Of a DNA stretch of 64,000 nucleotides, positions 50,706-59,932 are shown one piece after another. The notes under the pieces were generated by a model. That model searched no databases. It had not been told where the DNA came from and worked only from the letters and a program-made list of their open reading frames with translations. The stretch is from Candidatus Krumholzibacteriota bacterium (GTDB lineage Bacteria > Krumholzibacteriota > Krumholzibacteriia > LZORAL124-64-63), in assembly GCA_024275485.1 (NCBI GenBank), contig JAJRZA010000059.1, positions 1 through 64,000 on the forward strand, in the 5' to 3' direction. Made by a program: the position numbers and the translations under genes. Numbering within the stretch: the first letter of the stretch is position 1; each line of letters opens with the position of its first letter.

Positions 50706-53648
50706 ATGTCAGAATCAAGAGAATTGAAAAAAACCATGGCTGCCAACGAAGGCGTCCTGTTCCAGAACTCAACCAAAGCTCCAGCGGCCAGTCTGGGAGA
50801 ACTCGGCCAAGCTGAAGTGGACCTCAAGGGCCTGACCGAAGATGGAGCCAGAGCTGCCCGTGAGGAAGCCGACAATGCCATGGTTCGCCACCATGTTCAT
50901 AAAAATGCCCGGCCCAAGGGCAAAGGCTTGGCCATGGAACGGTGCTATACCAAAGAGGGAGTTCACCCCTACGACGAAATCAAGTGGGAAATGCGTTCAG
51001 CCCGCATCACCAGTGAAAAGGGTGAAATACTCTTCTGCCAGAACGACGTGGAAGTTCCCGGAAGTTGGTCCCAGATGGCCACCAATGTTGTGGTCTCCAA
51101 ATATTTTCGTGGTGGAGAGGGTACCGCCGACCGTGAACACAGCGTAAAACAACTGATCAGCCGGGTTGCCGATACCATCAGCTACTGGGGCATCAAGGAT
51201 TCCACATTCTGCACCCCCGAAGATGCCGAAATCTTCCGCGCCGAACTGACCCACTTGCTGGTCAACCAATACGCCGCCTTCAACTCGCCGGTGTGGTTCA
51301 ATGTGGGTGTGGAAAAGAAACCCCAGTGCTCGGCCTGTTTCATCAACAAGGTGAAAGACAGCATGGCCAGCATCCTGGACCTGGCCAAAACCGAAGGCAT
51401 GCTGTTCAAATTCGGCAGCGGCACCGGCAGCAACCTTTCCACCCTTCGTTCGAGTAGGGAGAGCCTCTCCGCAGGTGGCATCGCCAGCGGCCCGGTGTCT
51501 TTCATGCGCGGATTCGATGCCTTCGCCGGTGTCATCAAGAGTGGCGGTAAAACCCGCCGTGCGGCCAAGATGGTCATTTTAAACGTCGACCATCCGGATA
51601 TCGAGGAATTCATCGAGTGCAAGGTCAAGGAAGAGAAGAAGGCCTGGGCCCTGATGGATCAGGGATACGACGGAAGCTTCAACGGCGAGGCCTACAACTC
51701 GATCTTCTTCCAGAACAGCAACAACTCAGTGCGGGTGAGCAACGCTTTCATGCGGGCGGTGGAGACCGACGACGAATGGACCACCCACGCAGTGACCGAT
51801 GGACGTCCCATGGACACATACCGGGCCCGTGACCTGATGCGGAAAATTGCCGAAGGCACCCACTTGTGCGGCGACCCGGGGATGCAATTCGACACCACCA
51901 TCAATGATTGGCACACCTGTTCCAATACGGCACCCATCACAGCCTCGAACCCCTGCAGTGAATACATGTTTCTGGACAACTCGGCCTGCAACCTGTCGTC
52001 CCTGAACCTGATGAAATTCCGCCATCCCGACGGTGAGTTCGATACGGAAAAATTCCGTTACGCCAGCCGGGTCATGACCCTGGCCATGGAAATCATTGTG
52101 GGCAATAGCAGTTATCCACGAGAGGAAATCGAAGATAACAGTCATGTTTACCGTCCCCTGGGGTTGGGCTACGCCAATTTGGGTGCCCTGCTCATGGACC
52201 GTGGCCTTCCCTACGACAGCGATCAGGGACGCGATTACGCAGCAGCCATCACCGCCCTGATGTGTGGCCAGGCTTACCTGACCAGTGCCGAAATGGCCAG
52301 TCAGATAGGTGCCTTCGACGATTACGACCGCAACCGTGAACCCATGCTCAACGTTATCCGAAAGCACCGGGCGGCGGTGGGGAAAATCAACGCCAACCGA
52401 GTCCCCGAGGACCTGTTGGACGAAGCGGAAAACGTATGGCGCGAAGCCTACGCCCTGGGTCACGATTATGGTTATCGCAATGCCCAGGTTACCGTGTTGG
52501 CACCCACCGGGACCATCGGTTTCCTGATGGATTGCGACACCACTGGTGTGGAACCGGACCTGGCTTTGGTCAAAAACAAGAAGACCGTCGACGGCGGCCA
52601 GATGACAATCATCAACAACACCGTGCCGCATGCCCTGGAAAAACTGGGTTACAGCGATGAGGAAGTTGAAGCCATTGTTGAATACATCGACAAGAATGAG
52701 ACCATCGAAGGTGCTCCCGAACTGAAGGATGAGCACCTGCCGGTCTTCGACTGCGCATTCCGTCCCGCCAATGGGGAGCGTTCCATCCACTACATGGGCC
52801 ACTTGCGCATGATGTCAGCGGTGCAACCTTTCCTCAGTGGTGCCATCAGCAAAACGGTGAACCTGCCCGAAGAGGCCACCGTCGAAGACATCTCCGAGAC
52901 CTACCTCGAAGCCTGGAAGATGGGCCTCAAGGCAGTGGCCATCTACCGCGACAACTCCAAACGTCTGCAACCGTTGAGTACTGGCAAAAAGACCGAAATG
53001 ATCAAAGAGCCGGGACTGCTCTGTCCTCCCAAGCCGGCTCGGGTCCGTCTGCCGGACGAGCGCAAGGCCCTGACCCACAAGTTCAGCATCAGTGGGCACG
53101 AGGGCTATATCACCGTGGGCATGTATCCCAACGGCAAACCCGGCGAGATGTTCATCTCCATGGCCAAGGAAGGTTCGGTGGTCAGTGGCCTTATGGACAG
53201 CTTTGCCACCAGTGTCTCTATCATGCTGCAGTACGGCGTGCCTTTGCAGGTGCTGGTCAACAAATTCAGCCATGCCCGGTTTGAACCTTCGGGCTTTACC
53301 AGCAACCGGGAGATCCCCATTGCCAAATCGGTGATGGATTATATCTTCCGTTGGATGGATCTCAAGTTCGGCGATCACCTCGGCGATGCCGATGGCACCG
53401 TGGCCGATGGGGCCGCCGATGCCAAGGAAGCTGCAGTTTTGAAGGAAGCCGAAGAGCAACTCGTCAATGGCGTCAAGACCATGGCGGCCGCTTCCGGTGG
53501 TACGGCCCGCATCACCATGGAGGCGGAAAAGACCGTTTTCCAGCAGCAATCCGACAGCCCCCCCTGTCCCGAGTGCGGGTCGGTGACGGTGCGTAGCGGA
53601 TCTTGCTACAAGTGCCACAATTGTGGCGCCACCACCGGCTGCTCCTGA
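50706..53648 (+). CDS. nrdJ: Class II (adenosylcobalamin-dependent) ribonucleoside-diphosphate reductase
   Basis: A 980-residue B12-dependent reductase that makes deoxyribonucleotides with or without oxygen. Catalytic-barrel segments include CSACFINKVKDSMASILDLA, LFKFGSGTGSNLSTLRS, SNPCSEYMFLDNSACNLSSLN (active-site Cys and Glu) and VLAPTGTIGFLMDCDTTGVEPD. The C-terminus has a zinc-ribbon-like tail CPECGSVTVRSGSCYKCHNCGATTGC, with Cys pairs that can re-reduce the active site. The N-terminal ~60 residues are low-complexity. No class I or III enzyme is in the window. A strong terminator follows. Confidence 0.95.
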   Translation: MSESRELKKTMAANEGVLFQNSTKAPAASLGELGQAEVDLKGLTEDGARAAREEADNAMVRHHVHKNARPKGKGLAMERCYTKEGVHPYDEIKWEMRSARITSEKGEILFCQNDVEVPGSWSQMATNVVVSKYFRGGEGTADREHSVKQLISRVADTISYWGIKDSTFCTPEDAEIFRAELTHLLVNQYAAFNSPVWFNVGVEKKPQCSACFINKVKDSMASILDLAKTEGMLFKFGSGTGSNLSTLRSSRESLSAGGIASGPVSFMRGFDAFAGVIKSGGKTRRAAKMVILNVDHPDIEEFIECKVKEEKKAWALMDQGYDGSFNGEAYNSIFFQNSNNSVRVSNAFMRAVETDDEWTTHAVTDGRPMDTYRARDLMRKIAEGTHLCGDPGMQFDTTINDWHTCSNTAPITASNPCSEYMFLDNSACNLSSLNLMKFRHPDGEFDTEKFRYASRVMTLAMEIIVGNSSYPREEIEDNSHVYRPLGLGYANLGALLMDRGLPYDSDQGRDYAAAITALMCGQAYLTSAEMASQIGAFDDYDRNREPMLNVIRKHRAAVGKINANRVPEDLLDEAENVWREAYALGHDYGYRNAQVTVLAPTGTIGFLMDCDTTGVEPDLALVKNKKTVDGGQMTIINNTVPHALEKLGYSDEEVEAIVEYIDKNETIEGAPELKDEHLPVFDCAFRPANGERSIHYMGHLRMMSAVQPFLSGAISKTVNLPEEATVEDISETYLEAWKMGLKAVAIYRDNSKRLQPLSTGKKTEMIKEPGLLCPPKPARVRLPDERKALTHKFSISGHEGYITVGMYPNGKPGEMFISMAKEGSVVSGLMDSFATSVSIMLQYGVPLQVLVNKFSHARFEPSGFTSNREIPIAKSVMDYIFRWMDLKFGDHLGDADGTVADGAADAKEAAVLKEAEEQLVNGVKTMAAASGGTARITMEAEKTVFQQQSDSPPCPECGSVTVRSGSCYKCHNCGATTGCS

Positions 53649-53736
53649 CATACAGCGGCGGTGATTTCGGAAAGATTTCAGAAATCATCCGTCGGTCTCA
53701 CTCGAAGGAGCGAGCAATAGGCAACGGAATGCCAAG

Positions 53737-53773
53737 AAACCCGGCGGGAAGGGAATCCCGCCGGGTTTTTTTT
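53737..53773 (+). terminator. Rho-independent terminator after nrdJ
   Basis: AAACCCGGCGGGA pairs with TCCCGCCGGGTTT around AGGGAA (13-bp perfect stem), followed by a run of Ts to 53773. It lies about 90 nt after the nrdJ stop and isolates nrdJ from the following acyltransferase gene. Confidence 0.95.
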
Positions 53774-53870
53774 GATTTGCCAATCAACCGCTGCTTCTCA
53801 TACTTTGAGGAGAATAAGAATCCAGCGAAACACCGTTGAAGTTTCCAAAAATCATTGAAAGAGCTCCCGA

Positions 53871-54962
53871 ATGAGAATAGAAGCCCTTACTTTTTTCCGA
53901 TTCATGGCCGCCCTTACCGTGGTCTTTTTCCATTTTGGCCAAGCCCTCAAGATTCCTCATTTCATGGCCCCGTTTCTGACCCTGGGCCCGGAAATGGTCA
54001 CCTTCTTTTTTGCTCTTTCCGGTTTTGTGATGATGATTGCCAGCTCAAAAAAAGGCCAACTGTCGACAAAAGATTATTACATAGCGAGAATCGCCAGAAT
54101 TTTTCCCGTCTATCTGGTGGCCCTGATCTGGGCCTGCACACTTTTTTACGGCCAGATTTTTTGTCGTGGATACGGCTTCAACAACCTGAAAGCATTTTTC
54201 CTGAGCCTGACCCTGATGCAATCCTGGTTCCCTCCCTATCCCTTGTCCCTCAATGACCCGGCCTGGTCCCTGTCGGTGGAGGGCTTCTTCTATCTGAGCT
54301 TCCCCCTGCTGTTTTTCATGATCCGGAAAAGCGGCATTTCCGGAAAAAGATTGGCTGCCCTGTCGGTGGTTTTCTATCTGGCAACCCAGGCGGTTTTATC
54401 GAATTTGATGGGCCCCTTTTTCTACCGTGGTTTCCCATCGGTGGCCCACGATTTGCTGTACTATTTCCCGCTGTCCCATTTTTGCAGCTTTGTGTTTGGA
54501 GTGGCCGGCGGACACATCTTTGTGTGCAACCAGGAGCGGTTTCATAAAAGGGGGATGGGGCGGTTTGTCTTGTTCATCGTGGCGTTGCTGGCCACATCGG
54601 CGTCTTTGCATTTTCAGGCCCGGATTGATCAATGGTCCGAAGTACCACTGGCTTTTGATGCCAGTTTCTATTCCTTGCTGTTCATTCTCTTTGTGATGAG
54701 TGTGGCCTATTCCGACAACATCATCACCCGATTCCTGTCTTTGAAGCCATTTGTGCTGTTGGGAAATGCGAGCTATGCCCTGTACATTTTGCAGAAGCCG
54801 GCATTCACCGTTTTTCAGAATCACATCGCCAGAAAGGTTGGCTCAACGCCAAATCAACAGTTTCCTGTTTTCATCGTGCTGTTGGTGCTGATATCCATTG
54901 CTGCGTATTACCTTATCGAAAAACCAGGGAAGAAGCTGGTTTTCCGACTGTTTTCCCGGTAG
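53871..54962 (+). CDS. Acyltransferase 3 family membrane protein
   Basis: A 363-residue membrane acyltransferase (OafA/ExoZ-like) that O-acylates cell-surface sugars. It begins RIEALTFFRFMAALTVVFFHFG with the family's R-FRFxAALxVVxxHF motif and catalytic-type His. Then come SGFVMMIASSKKGQLSTKDYYIARIARIFPVYL and AWSLSVEGFFYLSFPLLFF, and about ten membrane helices in all. ATG 53871 lacks a strong SD. A 9-bp perfect inverted repeat overlaps the stop codon. The neighbourhood (small barrel and lipoprotein genes) also concerns the envelope. Confidence 0.9.
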   Translation: MRIEALTFFRFMAALTVVFFHFGQALKIPHFMAPFLTLGPEMVTFFFALSGFVMMIASSKKGQLSTKDYYIARIARIFPVYLVALIWACTLFYGQIFCRGYGFNNLKAFFLSLTLMQSWFPPYPLSLNDPAWSLSVEGFFYLSFPLLFFMIRKSGISGKRLAALSVVFYLATQAVLSNLMGPFFYRGFPSVAHDLLYYFPLSHFCSFVFGVAGGHIFVCNQERFHKRGMGRFVLFIVALLATSASLHFQARIDQWSEVPLAFDASFYSLLFILFVMSVAYSDNIITRFLSLKPFVLLGNASYALYILQKPAFTVFQNHIARKVGSTPNQQFPVFIVLLVLISIAAYYLIEKPGKKLVFRLFSR

Positions 54963-54975
54963 AATAACCGGGAAA
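54952..54975. other. Perfect inverted repeat at the acyltransferase 3' end
   Basis: TTTCCCGGT and ACCGGGAAA (9 bp each) flank AGAATA, with the TAG stop inside. The stem could halt or protect the transcript end, but only ATGG, not a T-run, follows. Confidence 0.5.
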
Positions 54976-55033
54976 TGGATTCGCTGGAACGACAGGATGC
55001 CGTTCTTCTTTTCACGGAACGAAAGATGGACCG

Positions 55034-55579
55034 ATGCGCTGCATGACCCGAAACGCCCACCCCTGGAAAATTGCCGCCCTGAGTCTTTTCATGATCATTC
55101 TTCTGCCCGAACTGCTCTGGGCCCAAACCGGCAGCCGCAAGGACTGGAATAACCAACAGGACACCATGAAAAGTGCCATCGGCCTGCACTATGGCAAGCT
55201 GGCCGGTCATGGTGTGTCCTTCCGCTTTCCCTTGCGTTGGTGGCTGTACGCCCAGGTCGGCGGCGGCATCTGGCATGTTTCGGATGACCAAAAGCACAAT
55301 CTCGGTTTTGAACTCAACTACATTCTGCGTCAGGATGACAAGCTACGGTTGTACGTGGGAGCGGGCATGGGATATTTTTATCACCGCGAACTGGCTGATA
55401 ATTCGGGTAGTGAAGATATCTGGTCCAAAAGTGAGGATTGGAACGTTGGCGGAGGCGTAGGGGTGGAGTATCTGGTGGGGATTCGTTGGGCTGTGCAGGG
55501 GGAGTTGGATTTTGTTCATCTTGGGGATAGTGGGGATATCAAGGTTGTTCCGCAGCTTGGTGTTCATTATTACTGGTAG
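55034..55579 (+). CDS. Small outer-membrane beta-barrel protein
   Basis: A 181-residue exported protein. A signal peptide (about 1-35, ending LLWAQ) is followed by a compact barrel of about eight strands: GLHYGKLAGHGVSFRFPLRWWLYAQVGGGIWHV, LGFELNYILRQDDKLRLYVGAGMGYFYH, NVGGGVGVEYLVGIRWAVQGELDFVHL and a closing VVPQLGVHYYW with terminal aromatic. This is the OmpW/Ail-like small barrel pattern, but I do not recognise the exact family. ATG 55034 or the in-frame ATG at 55043 may be used. Confidence 0.68.
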   Translation: MRCMTRNAHPWKIAALSLFMIILLPELLWAQTGSRKDWNNQQDTMKSAIGLHYGKLAGHGVSFRFPLRWWLYAQVGGGIWHVSDDQKHNLGFELNYILRQDDKLRLYVGAGMGYFYHRELADNSGSEDIWSKSEDWNVGGGVGVEYLVGIRWAVQGELDFVHLGDSGDIKVVPQLGVHYYW

Positions 55580-55826
55580 GTATCCCTTCATTTTCGGTTG
55601 AGGCTGGAGTTGCGTGCCCCATTACCCTGTATGAATAACGGGGGCAACGCTCCTCTCGCTTCATACCAGCTTTGATATCTCTCGATTTTATCGAACTGGG
55701 CGGCTACAACTTCGGTGACAATTAACCCCAACTATGCAAAACCACGTTGACCGAAACCACTTAAGTTGCTCGAAGATGCCCACTGTTTTTTTGAAACCCG
55801 ATCGGATGTCGTCGGGTCCACATGGT

Positions 55827-56072
55827 TCAATTTTTACAAGCGGCGTGAAGGGGGGCCGAACTGGAGGATGGATCCGGATGAGCAACGGCTGGCTGTCTGG
55901 CGGAAGACGTTTGCGGCCCCGTAAGATTATCCAATCCAAAGGAATCCAATTCCTCCTGGGTGAACAATTCATGTTCGGGCATGGATGCAGAGGGAATGTT
56001 TTCTTCATGGCAAGCGGTCAATCCAAGAACCAAGAGAATGCTGGTGATCAGAACGATAGGTTTGCGAATCAT
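55827..56072 (-). CDS. Small lipoprotein (81 aa)
   Basis: A short lipoprotein. MIRKPIVLITSILLVLGLTAC is a textbook type II signal peptide with lipobox GLTAC (C21). The mature 60 residues are acidic then Ser/Pro-rich (EHELFTQEELDSFGLDNL..., PDPSSSSAP) and look disordered. The start is well supported: AAAGGAGAG stands at the right distance before ATG 56072, although the frame is open further upstream. No family is recognised. The 247 bp between it and the barrel gene hold nothing clear. Confidence 0.65.
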   Translation of the reverse strand: MIRKPIVLITSILLVLGLTACHEENIPSASMPEHELFTQEELDSFGLDNLTGPQTSSARQPAVAHPDPSSSSAPLHAACKN

Positions 56073-56532
56073 GAATCTCTCCTTTGAATTGGAATCTTTT
56101 TGGTGACAACTGTGAGGTACATGAAATGGGCTGTTGTATCTTCTGGCTGTCGTTTCCCGGGTAATGGCAGGTATTGGTCCAGAAAATGGTCTCCAATCTA
56201 AGTGAATGTAAGACAATTGTTTATTTTTAGATAAATCCAAAGTTGGGTATTACATGAAGAGTAAAAGTTTAAGATTTGGCTCCATTTGTTTCAAAAGATG
56301 TTGAATAAGGTGATCCCTTTATCTTGAATGAAACAATACCGGAACACTGACACCTCAAAAATAGTAATCATAAGCAGGTTGTGACAATCCGGAAAATTAT
56401 CCAAATGGGAGATCATCCATAGTTTTGGGTTGGTTGATATGGTAACGTCTATTTCTGGAAAAATGGTCGGCCAGATCCTCTTCTGGATTTCCGGATACGC
56501 TCCTGACCCTCGTATCCAAAAAAAGGAAAAAA
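56073..56532. other. Gene-free, A+T-rich spacer
   Basis: 460 bp between a minus-strand lipoprotein gene and a plus-strand transporter gene. It must contain both promoters, but I cannot pick -35/-10 pairs with confidence. Short frames here show no Shine-Dalgarno or family features. Confidence 0.4.
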
Positions 56533-57870
56533 TTGAACAGCCCAAAATTCGCCAACCTTTCAACCCCCCAAAATTCCTGGTGCCTGTACGACTGGGCCAA
56601 CAGTGCTTTCGCCACCACGGTGATGGCCGCCCTTTTCCCACCCTTTTTCAGCAGCTTGGCCCAGGCTGACGGCATCTCCCCAACCGACGCCACCGCCTAC
56701 TGGGGTTACATAACCGCGGGAACCTTGCTCGTCATTGCCCTCAGTGCTCCTGTCCTGGGTGTCATTGCCGATCTCGGCGGAACCCGCAAACGTTTTCTGG
56801 CCTGCTTTGCGGCTTCAGGCATACTCGCCACCGCTTTAATGTCCACCCTTGGCCAAGACACCTGGCGTTCTGCTGCCGTACTCTATGTGCTGGCCAATTT
56901 CGGCTTCTCCGGATCATTCATCTTCTACGAATCCCTGCTGCCCCAACTGGCCTCGGGCAAGAAGATGGACCGGCTCTCCACCCGAGCCTACGCACTTGGC
57001 TACGCCGGGGGCGGACTGCTCTTGATCATCAACCTGTTGATGATAACGAAACCCGACTGGTTCGGCCTGCCGAGCACCGCTTTTGCAGTGCGGGCCTCCT
57101 TTGTAACAGTGGCTCTGTGGTGGGGCGCATTCTCCCTGCCATTATTCCGCAATGTGCCGGAACCAAGATTGGCTGGTCAGAAATCCGATTCCGTCAACTG
57201 CCCAACCATTCGCACCACATTGTCCCACTTGGCGCAAACCTTCCGCAAGATCCGTCGCTACCCCCAGCTGGTCCTCTTCTTGGCCGCCTACTGGATCTAC
57301 AACGACGGCATCGGCACCATCGTCAAGATGGCCACCATCTACGGTGCGGAGATCGGCATCGGCATGACCCACCTGATGGGCGCTCTTGTGCTCACCCAGT
57401 TGGTAGGTATTCCCTTCGCCCTGCTCTTCGGACGCTTGGCCGGAAGGATCGGAGTTCGCCGCGCCATTCTTCTGGCCCTGGTGATTTACGGGATGATCAG
57501 CATAGGGGGCTTTTTTCTGGCCAACGCCACCCATTTCTACATGCTGGCCGGATTGGTGGGAATGGTGCAGGGTGGGGCCCAGGCCCTTAGCCGATCACTC
57601 TTTGCCAGCATGGTGCCCCGGCATCGCACCGCTGAATTTTTCGGTTTCTATTCCACCAGCGGCAAGTTGGCCGGGGTGGTGGGGCCGCTGGTGTTCGGTT
57701 TGGTGGGTCAATTGACGGGCACCAGTCGCTTGGGAATCCTCTCCCTGATCGTCTTCTTCGCCCTCGGTGGCTGGTTGTTGGCCAAAGTTGATCCCGAAGC
57801 GGGACGACAGGCAGCACGACAGGCGGAAACTGATGCTGGATTTGCATTTGAAGAATTGGAAGAATTCTGA
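56533..57870 (+). CDS. UMF1-family MFS transporter
   Basis: A 445-residue 12-helix transporter. The N-terminal WCLYDWANSAFATTVMAALFPPFF is the hallmark of the UMF1/Atg22-like family. Later DGIGTIVKMATIYGAEIGIG, LFGRLAGRIGVRRAILLALV (MFS loop) and GMVQGGAQALSRSLFASMVPRHRTAEFFGFYSTSGK are also typical. The fungal relative Atg22 exports amino acids from the vacuole; bacterial substrates are largely unknown. The start is TTG with AAGGA upstream; the next possible Met is already inside helix 1. Confidence 0.92.
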   Translation: MNSPKFANLSTPQNSWCLYDWANSAFATTVMAALFPPFFSSLAQADGISPTDATAYWGYITAGTLLVIALSAPVLGVIADLGGTRKRFLACFAASGILATALMSTLGQDTWRSAAVLYVLANFGFSGSFIFYESLLPQLASGKKMDRLSTRAYALGYAGGGLLLIINLLMITKPDWFGLPSTAFAVRASFVTVALWWGAFSLPLFRNVPEPRLAGQKSDSVNCPTIRTTLSHLAQTFRKIRRYPQLVLFLAAYWIYNDGIGTIVKMATIYGAEIGIGMTHLMGALVLTQLVGIPFALLFGRLAGRIGVRRAILLALVIYGMISIGGFFLANATHFYMLAGLVGMVQGGAQALSRSLFASMVPRHRTAEFFGFYSTSGKLAGVVGPLVFGLVGQLTGTSRLGILSLIVFFALGGWLLAKVDPEAGRQAARQAETDAGFAFEELEEF

Positions 57871-57956
57871 TTTTATCATTCAATAACCCTCGCCTGAATT
57901 GGCACTCGGCTATACCTTGTGGCAATCAACGCTCAGAGCCAGGAAGGATCTAATCC

Positions 57957-58334
57957 ATGGCCACCTCCGAAACACCCCAAATCACCCAGGACCCCATGTA
58001 TCAGCATTTGCGCATGGACGATACCAAGGCTTTCAATCAGATGAAAGAGGCTGGCAAAACCTGCAATCTGGTTTGCGTGAATTTGCGTGGCCTCGACATG
58101 CGTGGGCTTGACGCCGATGGTCTCGATTTCACGGACAGCTATATGCGCAACGCCGACCTGAGGGGAGTCGATTTTCGAACAGCCATTCTCGAAGGAGTCA
58201 ATATTCGTGGGGCAAAAATCAGTGGCACCTACTTTCCAGCCGTATTGACGGCCGAGGAAATCAGCCTGTCCCTGGAAAACGGGACCCGTATGCGCTGCTG
58301 TCCTGTGCGAAAGAAGATTCTCAAAGATGGCTGA
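57957..58334 (+). CDS. Small pentapeptide-repeat protein
   Basis: A 125-residue protein. After a helical N-terminus (YQHLRMDDTKAFNQMKEAGKTCN) come about nine pentapeptide units of the A(D/N)Lxx type (CVNLRGLDMRGLDADGLDFTDSYMRNADLRGVDF...VNIRGAKI), enough for two to three coils of a quadrilateral beta-helix. The tail has MRCCPVRKKI with a vicinal Cys pair. It overlaps the permease gene by 8 nt and is the first gene of a four-gene operon. Pentapeptide proteins act as DNA mimics, scaffolds or signalling parts; a metal role is only suggested by context. Confidence 0.82.
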   Translation: MATSETPQITQDPMYQHLRMDDTKAFNQMKEAGKTCNLVCVNLRGLDMRGLDADGLDFTDSYMRNADLRGVDFRTAILEGVNIRGAKISGTYFPAVLTAEEISLSLENGTRMRCCPVRKKILKDG

Positions 58335-59610
58335 TTTCAGCATCCACACCCTTGTCGATATTTGTTATGCCATCTGGAACGTAACCGCCCAGATGTCGGC
58401 TTGGCTGCTGCTGGGTTTCCTGGTGGCTGGACTGCTGTCGGTTTTTATTGACCCCCAATGGTTGGAGCACAACCTCGGAGGCAAGGGCCTCGGGCCGGTG
58501 TGGCGCGCCTCGCTGTTCGGTGTGCCGTTGCCACTTTGTTCCTGTGGTGTGATTCCGGTGGCGGCCTCATTGCGCAGCCACGGCGCGAGCAAAGCCGCCA
58601 CCACGGCCTTCCTTTTGTCTACGCCACAAACGGGCGTGGATTCGATCATGATCACCTACACCATGCTCGGTCCCCTGTTTGCTGTCTTTCGCCCGATGAT
58701 GGCCTTGCTCACTGGTATTCTCGGCGGTGTGTTGGTGCAGGCCGCCGACGAAGATATTCCCACGGAATTGAAATCCAATTCTGTCGACCATCGAGTGAAA
58801 GGGCTCGTGCCCCGGTTGAAGGCGGCCCTCGAGTACGGCCTTGTTACTTTACCGGGCGACATCGGAAAGGCCCTCTTGGTTGGGGTGATCATCGCCGGAT
58901 TTCTGGCCGCAGTGATTCCTGCCGACCTGTTGGCGCCGTACCTGGGGCAGGGCGCCCTGTCCATCGCCTTGATGATGATTGTCGGCATCCCCCTCTATGT
59001 GTGCGCCACCGCCAGCGTGCCTTTGGCAGTGGGGTTTATTATTCTTGGCGCCTCGCCGGGGGCAGTCCTGGCTTTCCTGATTGCCGGCCCGGCCACCAAT
59101 GCCGCGACCATCACCACCATCAGCCGGGTGTTGGGTCGCAAAACCATGGCCATCTATCTTTTCACCGTGGCGGTCAGTGCTTTTGGCGGCGGATTTCTCC
59201 TGGACGGGATGATGACTTTGGCCGAGACGGCGTTGCCTGCATTGGCCCCGCCAATTCATCATCACGGCCAACCGGGTTGGTTTGACCAGCTCAGTGGGGT
59301 CGTTTTGGTACTGGTGATGACCCGCGCCTGGTGGCTAGCGCGCCGTCGCAGCAGCGGATGTGGCTGCGATGAAGAAGGAGTTTGTGACGTGAATAACCCT
59401 GAAAAAAAAGTGGAATTGGAAATCGTTGGTATGACCTGCAGCCACTGCTCAGGCAGTGTGGAGCGCATCCTCAGGGAAATTCCAGGAGTCATCCATGTGG
59501 AGGTATTATTGAACGATGGTCGTGCCGTGATCCAGGGCAGTAGCTTGGATGCCCAGGCCATGGCCACCGCAGTGGATGCTCTGGGTTACAAAGCCCAGGT
59601 AAAGGATTGA
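58327..59610 (+). CDS. SO_0444-type (DUF318) permease with C-terminal HMA metal-binding domain
   Basis: A 427-residue membrane permease. Residues 1-345 hold about eight helices with the family marks VPLPLCSCGVIPVAASLRSHGASKAATTAFLLSTPQTGVDS and GIPLYVCATASVPLAVGFI...GPATNAATITT. A short Cys-rich linker (SGCGCDEEGVCD) leads to a C-terminal HMA domain (about 357-427) with GMTCSHCSG. Family members are annotated as copper/zinc efflux or, in ArsP relatives, organoarsenical efflux. The fused HMA domain argues for a soft metal such as Cu(I). It is coupled to the pentapeptide gene before it and the DUF59 gene after it. Confidence 0.87.
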   Translation: MADFSIHTLVDICYAIWNVTAQMSAWLLLGFLVAGLLSVFIDPQWLEHNLGGKGLGPVWRASLFGVPLPLCSCGVIPVAASLRSHGASKAATTAFLLSTPQTGVDSIMITYTMLGPLFAVFRPMMALLTGILGGVLVQAADEDIPTELKSNSVDHRVKGLVPRLKAALEYGLVTLPGDIGKALLVGVIIAGFLAAVIPADLLAPYLGQGALSIALMMIVGIPLYVCATASVPLAVGFIILGASPGAVLAFLIAGPATNAATITTISRVLGRKTMAIYLFTVAVSAFGGGFLLDGMMTLAETALPALAPPIHHHGQPGWFDQLSGVVLVLVMTRAWWLARRRSSGCGCDEEGVCDVNNPEKKVELEIVGMTCSHCSGSVERILREIPGVIHVEVLLNDGRAVIQGSSLDAQAMATAVDALGYKAQVKD

Positions 59611-59612
59611 AC

Positions 59613-59909
59613 ATGGATACCAAAGCCCGCATCGAAGAAGCCTTGAAAACCGTGATGGATCCGGAACTTGGGGTGAATATTTTCGATCTGGGATTGATCT
59701 ACGGTGTTGATATCACCGATTCCGGCGTTCTCGTAACCATGACCATGACTTCGGCGGCCTGTCCCATGCACAATTTTCTGTCCCAGCTGGTCGACAATGC
59801 GGTTTACGAGGCCCTGGAAGGAAAATCCGAAGTTGAAGTAAAGGTCGTTTTTGAACCGGCCTGGACACCTGATTTGATGAGTGAAGCAGCCCGCAACATA
59901 CTGGGATAA
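59613..59909 (+). CDS. DUF59/MIP18-family protein (Fe-S assembly-type)
   Basis: A 98-residue protein with the family core TKARIEEALKTVMDPELGVNIFDLGLIYGVDI, VTMTMTSAACPMHNFL with the conserved Cys, and VKVVFEPAWTPDLMSEAAR. DUF59 proteins (SufT, PaaD, MIP18) help Fe-S cluster maturation or metal-centre repair. ATG 59613 (AAAGGA at 59601-59606) is chosen; a TTG at 59607 overlaps the permease stop. It stands between a metal permease and an NnrS-like protein. Confidence 0.9.
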   Translation: MDTKARIEEALKTVMDPELGVNIFDLGLIYGVDITDSGVLVTMTMTSAACPMHNFLSQLVDNAVYEALEGKSEVEVKVVFEPAWTPDLMSEAARNILG

Positions 59910-59932
59910 AAGACCCACGAAGGAATTTTGCA

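Noticed and set aside
50440-50727. 95-residue plus-strand frame in the nrdJ leader
   Set aside because: Lacks a supported start, runs into nrdJ out of frame, and shows no recognisable features.
55688-56008. 106-residue minus-strand frame overlapping the small lipoprotein
   Set aside because: The overlapping frame at 55827-56072 has a textbook lipobox and Shine-Dalgarno; this one has neither.
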